A DNA stretch of 64,000 nucleotides from Membranipora membranacea (taxonomy: Eukaryota > Bryozoa > Gymnolaemata > Cheilostomatida > Membraniporidae): NCBI GenBank assembly GCA_914767715.1, contig OU612075.1, positions 1,488,001 to 1,552,000 of the forward strand. The letters are read 5' to 3'. Numbering within the stretch: the first letter of the stretch is position 1; each line of letters begins with the position of its first letter. A program made the position numbers and the translations under genes. The notes beneath the pieces were generated by a model, which was not told the DNA's origin, searched no databases, and was given only the letters and a program-made list of their open reading frames with translations. This document shows positions 12,488-23,816 of the stretch, in pieces.

Positions 12488-14362
12488 AACCAATCACACT
12501 CATTTTCACTGTCATAAATATAGGAGTTACAGAAAACTGCTAAATTTTTGCTCCATTTTTCTCAATCAAAATCAAAACATATGATTGCACTTACCGTCAG
12601 GGACCAGGTCACATGACTAAAGTCTAGAGAGGGGATGACATCATGTCATTGAGAGAATCCAAAGTCTTTAATGAGATTTGCTCACATACGCTGTAATGCA
12701 AAAACAATGTGTGTAAAAAGATTGACAGACCATTGACATCCGCAGGTTTAGATAAAAGTATACAGGGGAAACCATCGGATGTGAATGTCTAGGCTTGATC
12801 GGGGAGCACCCAAGCCGCACCTCGGGGTCGGGGAGTTTGATAGCTGGCGCAAGTAACTCCCTGCGCCTTGGAGTCTGAGCACTAAGACTAGTTACCTCCA
12901 AAAGCTACAGACATCTCTCCAACACTACACTGTTGACCCTGATATAAAGTGTACAGTGATAGTACTATCATAGATGCGAACCTTGACATTAGAGCAGTCT
13001 TGTGATGTAATACTACCTTGCGCTCACCTGTATTAGATTCTGACAATCACATCACAGCCATTATCTTAGTAGGGGATAGATAGATAGTATCATTGGAGTC
13101 TAGTGCTAGAATCTGCCAAGCCACAACAAGTAGTCCAGTATTATAATATTGTCAAGGGATAGCGTTTTTTGCAGAACCTGCACACGACCGGCTCTATACA
13201 CAATAATATTGAACGCTTACAGCGCTAACACATATATGAAGACTTGCAACCATAGCTACGAGCAGGTACTGATTATTTCCTTTGTATTTTTACCAATGCA
13301 ATATGTTGTCTTTCATAATTAACAAAACCAATATTGGAACAATCCTAAGCTTTTCACTCCATTATTTTTTATCTAAACAATAATCAAACATGTATGACAA
13401 AGGCATCAAAAGGCTCATTCTAAATTCAAATTGAACAGTGCTTTTAAATAGGCCACCTCAAAACTTTTAGTTTAGTGCTGTCCAAGAATTTTTGTTTGAA
13501 AGGTGAAAATGCCCAAAGTGGTCTTGCAGTTACAAACTGCCACTGTTATTCATTGAATGACTCTAAGAATTTTGAGCAAAGAGAAGTCATTATAGTAATT
13601 TGGCTAAGAATTGATCGCGTATTCTAATTGAAAGACTCCCAGAGCGAAGATTAGTCATCTGCCTTTAATTGGCTGTAGTATCGATGGCATCTGGTAAAAA
13701 TAGAAATATCAATTAAACAAACTATCGATTCAGCTACATTGTGATCACTTACTTCAGGCTGATTATCTATGTATTATACAGCCTAGTAAAAGTGATAATT
13801 AGTTGTCTTTTCTTATTGCATGAGAAGATAACTCTTTATGATTCAATGATTTTACCGCTACTCTCTCCACCCTCCCCCCTCCCTGCCTTTTATGTATACT
13901 GTGATGGTAAGTGGATTTAACTTCTAAGCCAATTTACCAATAAAACATCAACGTAGTCATAGCCTCAACACATTTACTATCAATAACAAGACTCTTACTT
14001 TCCTCAATTCACTCTAACACTGATAATCATCCAGAACATTCTTATGCTGCATATCTATTCTTGGCTTCAATTTTCTTTTATTAATAAACATCATAGAAAA
14101 ATTAATGCAACATAATAACTTTTATTTAATTTAGTTGCACCTCAATTGTAATAATAAGTGAGATATTTGATAGATCTTTATCAGGGAGTGGCCGAGGTTC
14201 AGGAAGGGCATCCGACCTGAAATGCTTCTGTGCCACATAAGGACACAGTCTATAGACCCGTAATGATACCGGAAATAAAAAACCAAGCAACATCAAGGTT
14301 TCTCACACGGTATCACAGGGTATCGAGACTGTAAACGGACGTTTTTAACATTGGAAAATGCC

Positions 14363-15241
14363 CTAATTTGTTGACGGTATACAAAGTGCTCTGTGCATGA
14401 CTATCCCCTTCTCACCAGATGTGATCGTACGTTCTTCATTTGCTGATATGAATATAACATGACCTGATTTAACTTGACCTAGTTGTGATATTTCACATTG
14501 ACCTTCTGTTATAATAAGAATGCTAGCACTGGCTTCAGCTGATAAACTATACGATTCTGATGCTTTAATCTGAAAATTTAAAAGAAAATCAGTTACAAAA
14601 GTTAGTTATAAAAGTTAGTTACAATTAGTTACATTACGTAGTTAGAGGTAGCCGGTTTAGTCAAGTATTTTGTTCCCTTCTACCAAAAGCTTCAAGACAC
14701 TGTTTTCTGGCTGACGATTGAGCAGTTCAGATAAGATGCAGAGACAAACAAATAAAATAATGGTGAGTATTAGGTCTGAAGATTGTTCAAGGACCATGCA
14801 AGTCTGGCAATCGGAGAGTAGCATCCTAGAAACGCCCAAATCATTGGCGCTGAAGGCATTTTATTACTGTTCGCATATATAGTAAATATGATTGTTTACT
14901 AATGGCTATATTATGTATGTAGGTAGGGGTAGCCAATCAGATCATAATCTGAACAGTCCCTGCGATGAGTGTTCTAACTGTAGAGTGTTATGTTAATAAT
15001 TCAGTTCCCTGAGAAGAATTTAGTGTTCTTACCTGAATACTGTGAACACCAAAATCAGGAACAGGTGGTTGGAACACACGGATGTTAGAATCGACTCCCC
15101 TGGTTGAGTAAGACATGATATTATCAGCTTTAGTACGAGGAGTGTAGTCTAACATCTCGACTAGAGTATCTACATCCTTGTATTTAGGGGTTAGACCAGC
15201 TCTTACTACATTATCCGAGGTCGCCATACACTCTATACAAT
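14363..15241 (-). pseudogene. Truncated MPI copy: last two exons only
   Basis: The exons at 15,033-15,241 and 14,363-14,569 match the final two exons of the MPI gene at 57,678-62,502, with the same phases, donor and stop. The first contains [19 protein letters not shown], which holds an active-site Arg of the family; the second ends in LCIPSTN and a stop. Homology ends just past the acceptor at about 15,256. The other exons, with the zinc ligands, are absent. It is a segmental-duplication remnant and cannot encode an isomerase. Its reading frame is still open, so the duplication looks recent. Confidence 0.9.
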
Positions 15242-15720
15242 CTACAACGTACAATCTGGATATGAAAAAAAATGTAAATAAAAGTACATGGTACCGCAAG
15301 AAAATCAAATAGCATGGAATATCAGATAACTCAAAATCAGCATACAGCCAAAAACGCTGACAACTATTCCAGTCAAGTAACACAACATTATCAAGAAGGC
15401 AAAGAAACCTTCACTATCCCATGAAAGATCATAAGTAATAAACATTCATGTCTGCACAATTATCAATCCAGGGCCCCCATATAATTTCCTGGAAGTTATA
15501 TCGGTGAAGAAGCTTGCTTCAATACTGTAAGATTCCATTACTTAGGATGTATCTGAGCTCAAGTTTGATCTGTTCAGCATTTCTCTGCTCCACTGATAAA
15601 CTTCAGGCCATTTGTCTGCAGCTTATCAGCCAGGGGAGCAACTCAGTACACAGGTAGACTGTGCTCTTAGATAAATTGATCTTATATGTATCTATGCATT
15701 GCTTACTTGATTCTTTGGTA

Positions 15721-15846
15721 TCATGAGGAAGACATTTTTTCAGCTTGACGTTCTATCTCTCTTTTTTTCCCTACAGACACTCCCGACTCCTGATCTGATG
15801 CTATTAATCTTTCTCTGGTCTGCGTTCTGTTCACATCAATCATCAT
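15721..15846 (-). CDS. Unrecognised terminal exon candidate a, unit 1
   Basis: A 42-codon frame right after an acceptor (AATTTGTAG): MMIDVNRTQTRERLIASDQE, then a Lys/Arg-rich tail and a stop. The partner in unit 2 (23,817-23,924) keeps the first 25 or so codons, but a small indel shifts the tail. An older relative occurs at about 33,000-33,055. I recognise no family. Homology between units plus the splice acceptor is the only support. Confidence 0.3.
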   Translation of the reverse strand: MMIDVNRTQTRERLIASDQESGVSVGKKREIERQAEKMSSS

Positions 15847-16478
15847 CTACAAATTATAGAAGGAGAGCAACAAGTTAAAATAGAGGTCATGAAATCTGCC
15901 TGTGTGGCAGCAGTAGTTGAACACAGTATTCATGTTGTTATCACTGTACTTTGCTTCAGCCCATGTTGGTTAAATAAGTGTTATTAACACCTGTATAGAG
16001 ATGGCGACTTGTTAGTATCAGAGTGTCTCTCTCAACTCTATGGTGTGTGAGGTAACTTTCTGTTAGTGTAGACTTCCATACATCTGGCTTGATTATAGAA
16101 GTAAGTCGCTCTAGGTGTCTCAGAGGTCAATATGCAGATAATACCACATTCTCGCATCTCATCTCTTATGCATGAAACATAAAGCTGTGTTATTTGGAGT
16201 TGTCTGTCTATTTTAAGTGCGAGGCAACTAACAAAAAAAAAGTTGTGTTTATTTATATACCTGACACCTGACATTGATGTGAGGAGTACCATCATAATTG
16301 ATTTAGACGTCTGGTAGCCATTGGAAAACTCATAGACATCATACTCATCTAGACAACTCATATAAGCTGCTGGTTACATCACTTCTAAAAGAATAGATAA
16401 AAACTGACACAGTTATATAAGGATAGAAGTTAATAAAAATTGTGAATTGTACACCCTTGCTTTGCTTGTGTATTAAAT

Positions 16479-16600
16479 TAGAACAAGTATGTTCCCTCTG
16501 TGGTGGCGGAGGGTTATTGCAAATGTGTGGTATCGAGGCGCCTCGATACCACACATTTGCAATAACCCTCCACCACCACAGAGGGAACATACTTGTTCTA
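16479..16600. mobile_element. 122-bp palindromic element with 9-bp target duplication
   Basis: A near-perfect inverted repeat from TAGAACAAGTATG to CATACTTGTTCTA, with GAGGCGCCTC at its centre. It is flanked by a perfect 9-bp direct repeat GTATTAAAT (16,470-16,478 and 16,601-16,609). A target site of that length is typical of Mutator-like elements; the family is inferred from that alone. The unit 2 copy (24,610-24,668) keeps only the left arm. Confidence 0.8.
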
Positions 16601-17801
16601 GTATTAAATGAAGCAGGACGATGATTCAAACCTGCCTTATGGAACACAAGCAGATTGTACAATGATTGTTGACTCACATATATTTGATGCACATTTTTAG
16701 AGGTATCACAGCTATACATATATTAGAGTATGTTGTTCGACTCACAAATATATACTAGAATAATAGGTAGAGGAATTCTGTGTTGAAATTTTCATAAACA
16801 CAGAAATCAGAATCAAACCCTCAGACAATAGTAACTAAGCCTATAGAAGCTATAGATAATGAGATATTATTCAGTCAATAACAAAAGATTCACTAACTCT
16901 ATATTATTATTTATTGTGTTGTAAAACCCTGCTATGTTTTTGTCTATGGCAGCATTAATGAGATGTTAGGCTACTGCAAACATTCAAATGTTATCTCAGG
17001 AAACATGGGAAAATTTGAGAAATATGTCCACCTTGTTGTTTGTGCTCAAAGATTTTGTGAAAACTTTGGAAGGAATTAAATCTCTTTAAATTTAGTGCAG
17101 CGATCAATAATGAGGACATTTGTGTAGCAGCGAGCTCAGGTATTTAATCCAGTAAAATGTTTAAAAGTTCAGACACAGCTCACATTCTTATTCTGATACA
17201 TGGCAGGAATCATTTTAGCTGCCACTAAATACGGATATCATAGAGGGCAAAACACTTGAGAATTTAACAATGAACTAAAATAACTCACAACATAAACAAC
17301 CCAAGTTATATATTGAATTAATATAATATATACTATAACTACAATATATTAGACTACCTTAGTGTAGTGAAATATTCGCAGAGGGAAAAGTTTGCCATTT
17401 GGCATAGGCTTGAAATATCTCTACTGGAGGTTGGCTAAAATTTTCTCACTCCCTTTACTTTACAAAGACTCCCATCTCGCCTAGCCAAATTACAGCGCCA
17501 GCTAACATTATGTCAGCCAAAGCTATCTAAACTAAACTCTAGCTGATATTACCTACTTGGGGTAAAATATAATACAAATTACGATGACCCCGCTCATCCA
17601 TTGATATTGAGCGCTGAGATGTCAGAGCACTAGCTACTACTTGTCCCAACCATATTTCTGTTTCTTATTTACCGCTATTCACTATGCACCAACAAGTCAA
17701 AATAGTATTGAGAAGTCTAATGGTTGACGCCAAGACTGGTCATGTGACATAAAACTGGTCATGCGAAATAAGACTGGTCATGAAGATACTACTCTGAATT
17801 T

Positions 17802-17966
17802 AGTTTAAGCGCTTAAACGATGTGGGGATAGCTGGTAGTAGCATTTCATTATCACCCACTTTCCCAACCACCGACGTTCCCAACTACCAACCACCGTTGG
17901 TTTGGGAAAGTGGTTGATAATGAAATGCCTCTACCAGCATCCCTCCACCATTTGAGCGCTTAAACT
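17802..17966. mobile_element. Palindromic MITE, AGTTTAAGCGC family, unit 1
   Basis: Arms begin AGTTTAAGCGC and share TTTCATTATCA and CACTTTCCC in inverted form. ACTACTCTGAA occurs as a direct repeat on both sides. The same element is at 25,759-25,923, and a relative lies inside 60,671-60,860. Confidence 0.7.
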
Positions 17967-18985
17967 ACTCTGAACTGTATGTTTTATGTGAAGTTGATAT
18001 CTGATGCTACATAGCTTTATATAAGTGAATACGACCGGAAATCTCCACATCGTCTTCTCTAATATAACAAGCATCATATTGGAAAATCGAGAACTCGATA
18101 CACTTCATATTGAGAACTACTTCATACTACTTAACTAAATTCTTGTTATTTCAACAAGCCCTCAAAGTGTCGCTGTAAGAGATCAAGTTTCAAAGTATAA
18201 GTATGGGCGTCATGTAAAACTAATCGAAGAGCGATCCAGGTTTTCTATTTACTCTGCTGCCGACACATCGGCAGCGAGACTAAGAGCAGTCAGAAGGCAG
18301 CAGTTTGATTGTCAGGCAGTGCTCAACTTAAGCAAACCCATCTCCACTACTGGACACCTGCAGGGTCAGATAGGGATTTTTTCCAAAGTTTATTATTGGC
18401 CATTTTTTGAAGCCAAAGCAGGCTAAAGTTTCCAGTTTATTGGTATAGATTTGCACTTGCAGTGCATATCAGATTATTTCCGGTTGTGATAAATTATTTG
18501 ACCCTGGTTGATGCTTTGAAATTTCGAAACTTTCATGCTATTATTCTGATGTAATCATCAAATTAATCAACAACAACAAACTTCAATTGAAGTATATTGA
18601 AGATCATTTAGTATCATTCATTCCATAATATAGGAATATGACAACTCCTCTGCTCAACTGAAAATAATAACAGTCTCGCGTTGACATAATTTAGCATTTG
18701 GTCCTGAACGGTACGGTTATGGCAAGATATACAGTACTTACTCTGCAAAGCAGATATATCACATCAGCAAGATAGTACTGTAAATACCCTTGTTATAGCT
18801 CCATTACCGATCTGCCTGTCATTGATTCATCACTCGTGGGTACTATGGATATATCTGTAAAAAAACCTGAAGTTGCGACGAGTATGAATGAACCGGTGTG
18901 ACTGAATTCTAAAAACAAGTTTTAATTAGAATAGGGAAGCGGTATGTAAGTAGCTTTAGATGAATGCGGCAGTAATTTAGAAACA

Positions 18986-19067
18986 ATAGTATTTCACTTT
19001 ACTTTCCCTATCTGCTTTCCTTACACATGAAGGGAACACAAGTAGGGAAAGCAAAGTGAAATATTAT
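18986..19067. mobile_element. Short inverted-repeat element, unit 1
   Basis: Arms ATAGTATTTCACTTT and ACTTTCCCTA face their complements across a short loop. It is repeated at 26,950-27,031. No clear target duplication. Confidence 0.55.
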
Positions 19068-19304
19068 CATTATACTAATAGTCGAAATATATGAGGTTTT
19101 GAGGTCACATGGGGGAGGGGGTTGGGTTGAAAGCTGCTCAACACCAATATAAAAATTAAACAATGGGGAATAACTGATGATTATAGTTCATACATGATTC
19201 ATCATATTCATGGTATTGTCGGCTTCTTCTAAAGGCAGCTGAAGTTATAATTAAGCTCGCTGTGTTAACTGAAACATACGTCTATTACTTGATTAAATTA
19301 CCAA

Positions 19305-19724
19305 TTATATCATGTCACACATTTTCAGTGTAAACTTAATTTTGTCCAATACGCACTTTTTCACAACGACATCAATATGCAGCAAACAGTAGCGGAACAA
19401 AAAGACATTCTTTTCTTGGCTAAATATGAATTTAATTTTTTGATAATTCAAAAATGTCAAAGCCTCTTTTACCAGCCACCCTAGGTTATTATATGTGAAT
19501 TCAGGGATTAAGAATCCAGTTGATAAACGAAATGCAATGTACATTTTCCATCTGTAGAACCAACGAGATAAAAAACTAACATGAACATCATCTAGGAAGG
19601 AGAGCAGCTCATTTTTTAGCGTGACATCTGTGCTCTGGGGGCCGTGGTAGTTCTGACTAATTCTTACATCATGTACTGAATAACATCTTTCTGTAATAAC
19701 ATTGCGCACTTGTAAGTGCAACAT
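19305..19724 (-). CDS. Unrecognised 139-codon open frame, unit 1
   Basis: An uninterrupted frame beginning MLHLQVRNVITERCYSVHD. Unit 2 has a 140-codon version at 27,270-27,692 whose only length change is one extra codon (3 bp). The product matches nothing I know and is rich in Phe, Leu and Lys. There are no visible splice signals. It may be chance in a young duplicate. Confidence 0.2.
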   Translation of the reverse strand: MLHLQVRNVITERCYSVHDVRISQNYHGPQSTDVTLKNELLSFLDDVHVSFLSRWFYRWKMYIAFRLSTGFLIPEFTYNNLGWLVKEALTFLNYQKIKFIFSQEKNVFLFRYCLLHIDVVVKKCVLDKIKFTLKMCDMI

Positions 19725-19985
19725 ACAAGGTGGTGTACCTGCCTAACTGATCACCCCGGACTTTATATCCCTCGCCGGGGGGTGGGGGGGCGTCGGGCGA
19801 GGGGCAAAAGTCTGGGGGTCCCAGACTGTATCCCACGTAGTGTGAGAACTAGAGTTTGGATTGCTACTTGATATGACACACAAGAGGGGATAATCCGCGA
19901 GTGAAGTGTGACTCGAGAGCTTCTCATAAGTGGACAGTGTTTTCATAGTCATATCTATGTCTGTTATGTCTATGTGAATGAAAGC

Positions 19986-20111
19986 ATGGGCCCCTGGAAC
20001 TTGCATGTCTTTACTTTGCCAATGTCCACTATTTGGTGGTTGATAGTGGACATTGGGCCTGGCAAAGTAAAGACATGTAAGTCCCAGGGGCCCATGGTCC
20101 CAGGGGCCCAT
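19986..20111. mobile_element. Foldback element with 10-bp target duplication, unit 1
   Basis: The ends are ATGGGCCCCTGG and its complement. The arms share CATGTCTTTACTTTGCC and TGTCCACTAT. It is flanked by GAATGAAAGC at 19,976-19,985 and 20,112-20,121. This copy has the right terminus doubled (two CCAGGGGCCCAT blocks); the unit 2 copy has one. Confidence 0.75.
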
Positions 20112-20826
20112 GAATGAAAGCTAATCTAGTCATAAAAGACAATGAAGCAAGAACATCTCTTATATATGTGTGGATATAAAATTTCCTTCATTGTGATGCC
20201 ATTTTGTAGGCTGGTTTACCTAGCCTTCTCACGCGGCCAACAAACCATAAGAACCAAAGCTCGCCGTGACAAGGCTATGGATTACCCTTGTAAAATGTTA
20301 TATTTGATTTGGTCCGATTGGATGAGTTTGGAGCCTGGGTTTTGTATACAAACTGGTTAATACTACATGGTTTTTGTTATTGTACTCATTTCAATCAGTT
20401 GAATAATTTGATTTTTACTCCTGATTGTGACACGGGATATATCAAAAGGGTGGAACACCTGGCCGTTACCTGGCTAGGGTTTAGTTTTCAGGCTAACTGT
20501 ATCTACCGAAACCAACTCACCATGAATGAGCCGAGAGAGGATAACTCCTGGGTAGAGAACTCCTGGATAGATAACTTCAGCCTAGAGAGGGTCGTGCTGG
20601 TGGCCAAGCCAACCTAGCAGAGCTGTTTGCTGAGGGTCGTACTGGTAAAACAGTTGAGTAAATATTCAGCTAGTTATAAATTTCACTACTTCAATCATGT
20701 ATGGAAAGGAAATTGTCTCCTCTTTTGAATACTTCAATCCTCTAGGGTATCACAACATGATAAGACAGTATAGGTACAACAGACCATTTATATCTATATA
20801 CTACGTAATTATGATCAATAAATTAC

Positions 20827-20898
20827 CTTGTGATCCTCTGCTGATATTCTGATAATCTCAGACACAGCTGTATCTGTTGATCTGAATCTCCCTGACTT
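20827..20898 (-). CDS. Unrecognised 24-codon exon candidate b, unit 1
   Basis: A 72-bp in-frame block between an acceptor (TTCTTAG) and a GTAATT donor, reading SGRFRSTDTAVSEIIRISAE. The same exon is at 28,791-28,862 and 34,286-34,357, and more diverged relatives are near 31,893, 36,534 and 37,549. Recurrence of the ISAE-(D/S/E)-x-K end with a donor in every copy suggests a real exon of a tandem gene family. No known family recognised. Confidence 0.4.
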
Positions 20899-21120
20899 CT
20901 AAGAAACAGGCCTCATCACACAGCGGTTATATATGATATACAACTAAAACAGATATCCTCACATATAAAACTCAGATATAAGATCAAATATTGAATCTTA
21001 TTAAAGATATAAAGCCCAAACCCCCTCCCTACCTCAAAGTCAGTCAGTATTAATAAGTGAAGTATGTCTCAGACGTCACCGTGCAGATAAACCTGGGAAA
21101 AGAAACACAGATAGTTATAA

Positions 21121-21612
21121 CTATTCTAATTGGTTGCTAACTTGAAAATCCACATCTACAAGACTGCTATACGGCCAGCTCTGACGTATGGGAATGAGAC
21201 CTGGCCCGTAACAAGAACCCTTATAGACAGGGTTAGCTCTTGTGAAATGCGAATGCTAAGGTACTGCATGGGGATAAGCTTAAAGGAACATCGAAGGAAT
21301 GAAGAGATAACAGCCGAAGCAAATATAATGCCCACCAGGGATGTCATGAGGAAAAAGAGGCTAGAATGGTATGGTGATGTTTGTCGACGTGAGAGTGATG
21401 AAGATATCAAGAGAGTGTACGAGATGAGGGTAGAGGGAAGCAGAGGGCCTGAACGGCCAAAACAGCGCTGGAGTGACACAATCAATGCCGACCTTCACTG
21501 GCTAGATCTAGAACGAGGTGATACAAGTGACCGAATAAGGTGGAGAAGTTTGGTGGAACTAGGAGTCAGGCAAAAACCCGCCACCCGATCAGGACATGGC
21601 GGTGAAAGGTGA
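21121..21612 (+). pseudogene. 5'-truncated non-LTR retrotransposon RT C-terminus, unit 1
   Basis: A 160-codon frame of the conserved tail after the RT domain: IYKTAIRPALTYGNETWPVT, then EMRMLRYCMGISLKEHRRN, RLEWYGDVCRRES and PKQRWSDTINADL. This pattern (Y-G-x-E-T-W, then L-x-W-x-G-H-V, then RP-x-x-RW) is well known in non-LTR elements of invertebrates. No RT catalytic core or endonuclease lies upstream. All three copies begin at the same place, so the insertion predates amplification of the array. Confidence 0.85.
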
Positions 21613-22699
21613 ACAATTGGTTCTATGTAAATCTTACCGTTATCACAGCAGCCTATTTGTGGACCACAGTTACAAGGGTAGATAAATATTTGTATGTTTT
21701 TCATGAATTCTAAACTTAACTTCAGGCAGTTCATATATTCACTCAGTCTATTTTTAGTCTCAAGGCATATATGATTTCATGCTGCAACATCGAGGACGGT
21801 TGTTTTAAGGGTAAGAAATCACCTCATTTTACCATTTCTTTTACTGTCAGACCAGACCATGGGCTTGGAAATCAGGCAGGATATCTCAGCCACGTGTAAC
21901 AGATTGAAATAAGGAACTCTATGTTATGATGTCATGTTTAAAGCATTTGTACGCAGTGAGTGACCACAAAAACCGAGGTTTTATGGTCTGCAATTTGGCC
22001 GTTTTTTATACAATTCTCAAACTAAAATAATTACCAAGTCATATAGGACCTCTTTCTGAGATGCAGGAAAAACGCCTAATTTTTCACCCAAATGCTCAAC
22101 TTGAGTTAAATTGAATACGACAGACCGGTGACTGCGTTATGTAAAGACGTTATGACAGGACTACAAACCTGGGGGATGTAGTGATATTTGTTCCGGTGAC
22201 TTCTCTGTATTGTACTGTATACATACTGAGAGGAGTAAGCGGACACTGGAGCAGCTCTCCTGATTCCTAACAAATTTCTCCAGTCAGCTTATATGTCACT
22301 ATCTACAGAATAAAGACCAGATAAATTATCATAACTTTTACTAGCGCAAAGCTCAATAGGAGTTATGGTAGTTGTCTCCCCTGTGAATTGGCCAGTATGC
22401 GTTATGCTACAGCCTGATATAACATGGAGCTACAGTGAGTATTAAAATATACTACTTTACAGCCTAGATCTAATTATTCACCTTACATCAGCTGTACCCA
22501 GTATTTCCCCATACTCATGCTCATAGGAAAAAGACAGACTACAGAGATGCTGCGTCGAGGTAACTCTGAGAGGTCAAGAGGTCATCCTACCGGGTTTTGT
22601 GAGGATCTTTCTTATGAAGTCAACTATTTACGTTTGAGAGGCACAGAGTCAAGAGTGACTCAGTAGAATGATCTAAGAGGGATTATACCTCACACTTAC

Positions 22700-22806
22700 T
22701 GGTGAATAACTCTGATATCAGGTGATCCAGTAGAGGCTAATATACATTCTCTCTCTGATATCCTTTCATCAGAATATCTTCTCTGTGTGTTGAGTCGACA
22801 CAAATC
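22700..22806 (-). CDS. Unrecognised exon candidate c, unit 1
   Basis: 107 bp between an acceptor (ATACTCAG) and a GTAAGT donor. It reads RLNTQRRYSDERISERECIL, followed by ASTGSPDIRVIH. Relatives lie at 30,620-30,722 (4 bp shorter, so shifted) and 35,439-35,545. It lies upstream of candidates b and a on the same strand, as expected if all belong to one gene. Function unknown. Confidence 0.35.
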
Positions 22807-23061
22807 CTGAGTATAACTTGGCTCTCAATGCAGAATTATCACAATTTTCTAGAATTCTCTGATGGAGTCCATCTGCAAATAAATGCCACTTTCTGCAAAA
22901 AATGGAATGTGTGCTACTTGGGAATTCAAGGTTAAATTTTAGTTACATTGTGGGATTGAGGTTAGCATGCCATATTGATCAATGATCCAGGCGGAAAAAC
23001 ATCCATTTAGCCGTATCCCAAAGACTTGTTGTCAGCTTTTGATCTGTCCAATCATCAGAAA

Positions 23062-23177
23062 ATATACACATACACATCCACATCCACATACACATACACA
23101 TCCACATCCACATCCACATCCACATACACATACACATACACATACACATTCACATCCACATCCACATACACATTCAC

Positions 23178-23214
<37 letters not shown>

Positions 23215-23283
23215 TTCACATACACATACACATACACATCCACATACACATTCACATACACATACACATACACATTCACACAA

Positions 23284-23316
<33 letters not shown>

Positions 23317-23335
23317 TACACACACACACACACAC

Positions 23336-23372
<37 letters not shown>

Positions 23373-23410
23373 TACACGCAAACATACACATACACATACA
23401 CATACACACA
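23062..23410. repeat. (ACATAC)n / (CACA)n microsatellite
   Basis: About 350 bp of CACATA/CATACA with CACATC and pure CA stretches. It lies at the end of unit 1. The same place in unit 2 (about 30,982) has only ATCCACATTAACA, so it expanded after duplication. The open frames across it are artefacts of the repeat. Confidence 0.95.
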
Positions 23411-23816
23411 AATATTTATTGTAATTTTTAAACTAGGCTATTGTTTGCATTTTTTTCTGTTTCAAAGTCACATAGCTATCCCATGAAATATCATAGGTAA
23501 TAAACGTTCATGTCTGCACAATAATCAATCCAGGGCCCCCATATAATTTCCTGGAAGTTCTATCAGTGAAGAAACTTGCTTCAATACTGTAAGATTCCAT
23601 TACTTAGGATGTATCTGAGATCAAGTTTGATCTGTTCATCATCTCTCTCCTCCACTGATAAACTTCAGGCCATTTGTCTTCAGCTTATCAGCCAGGGGAG
23701 CAACTCAGTACTACTAGGGGAGTAACACAGAGAGTCTGTGCTCTTAGATAAATTGATGTTATATGTATCTAGGCATTGCTTACCTGATTCTTTGGTATCA
23801 TGAGGAAGACATGTTT

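Larger units (their letters stand above)
7764..14185. other. Intergenic flank of Roco-caspase copy 1
   Basis: No supportable gene. It is collinear with 52,430-57,500, apart from the MITE at 8,642-9,050 and about 840 bp (roughly 9,315-10,160) missing from the right-hand copy. Short open frames at 8,108-8,329 and 11,186-11,392 exist in both copies, but their differences are mostly amino-acid changing, as expected of non-coding DNA. Confidence 0.6.
1..15256. repeat. Segmental duplication, left block
   Basis: Collinear with about 42,165-58,530: caspase exons, Roc-COR exon, LRR exons, N-terminal exon, upstream flank and MPI 3' end occur in the same order and orientation. The right breakpoint is abrupt, just after ACAACGTACAATC, inside the MPI intron next to the 15,241 acceptor. 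The left end is not in the window. Differences include LRR exon number, a MITE, and several indels. Confidence 0.9.
15257..23470. repeat. Tandem array unit 1
   Basis: The sequence from about 15,411 matches unit 2 from about 23,477 in the same orientation. It runs through palindromic elements, a reverse transcriptase fragment and small exon candidates to a shared end near TTTCAAAGTCACATAGCT. The stretch 15,260-15,400 resembles 32,180-32,320, so the unit extends back to the MPI breakpoint. Confidence 0.8.

Noticed and set aside
21010-21080. Extra exon of the array gene (VYLHGDV, then DILHLLILTDFE)
   Set aside because: All units have an in-frame TGA between the two parts, and other frames also stop early.
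23032-23431. Four overlapping open frames of His/Thr, Tyr/Thr, Cys/Val type
   Set aside because: They are translations of the CACATA microsatellite on both strands.
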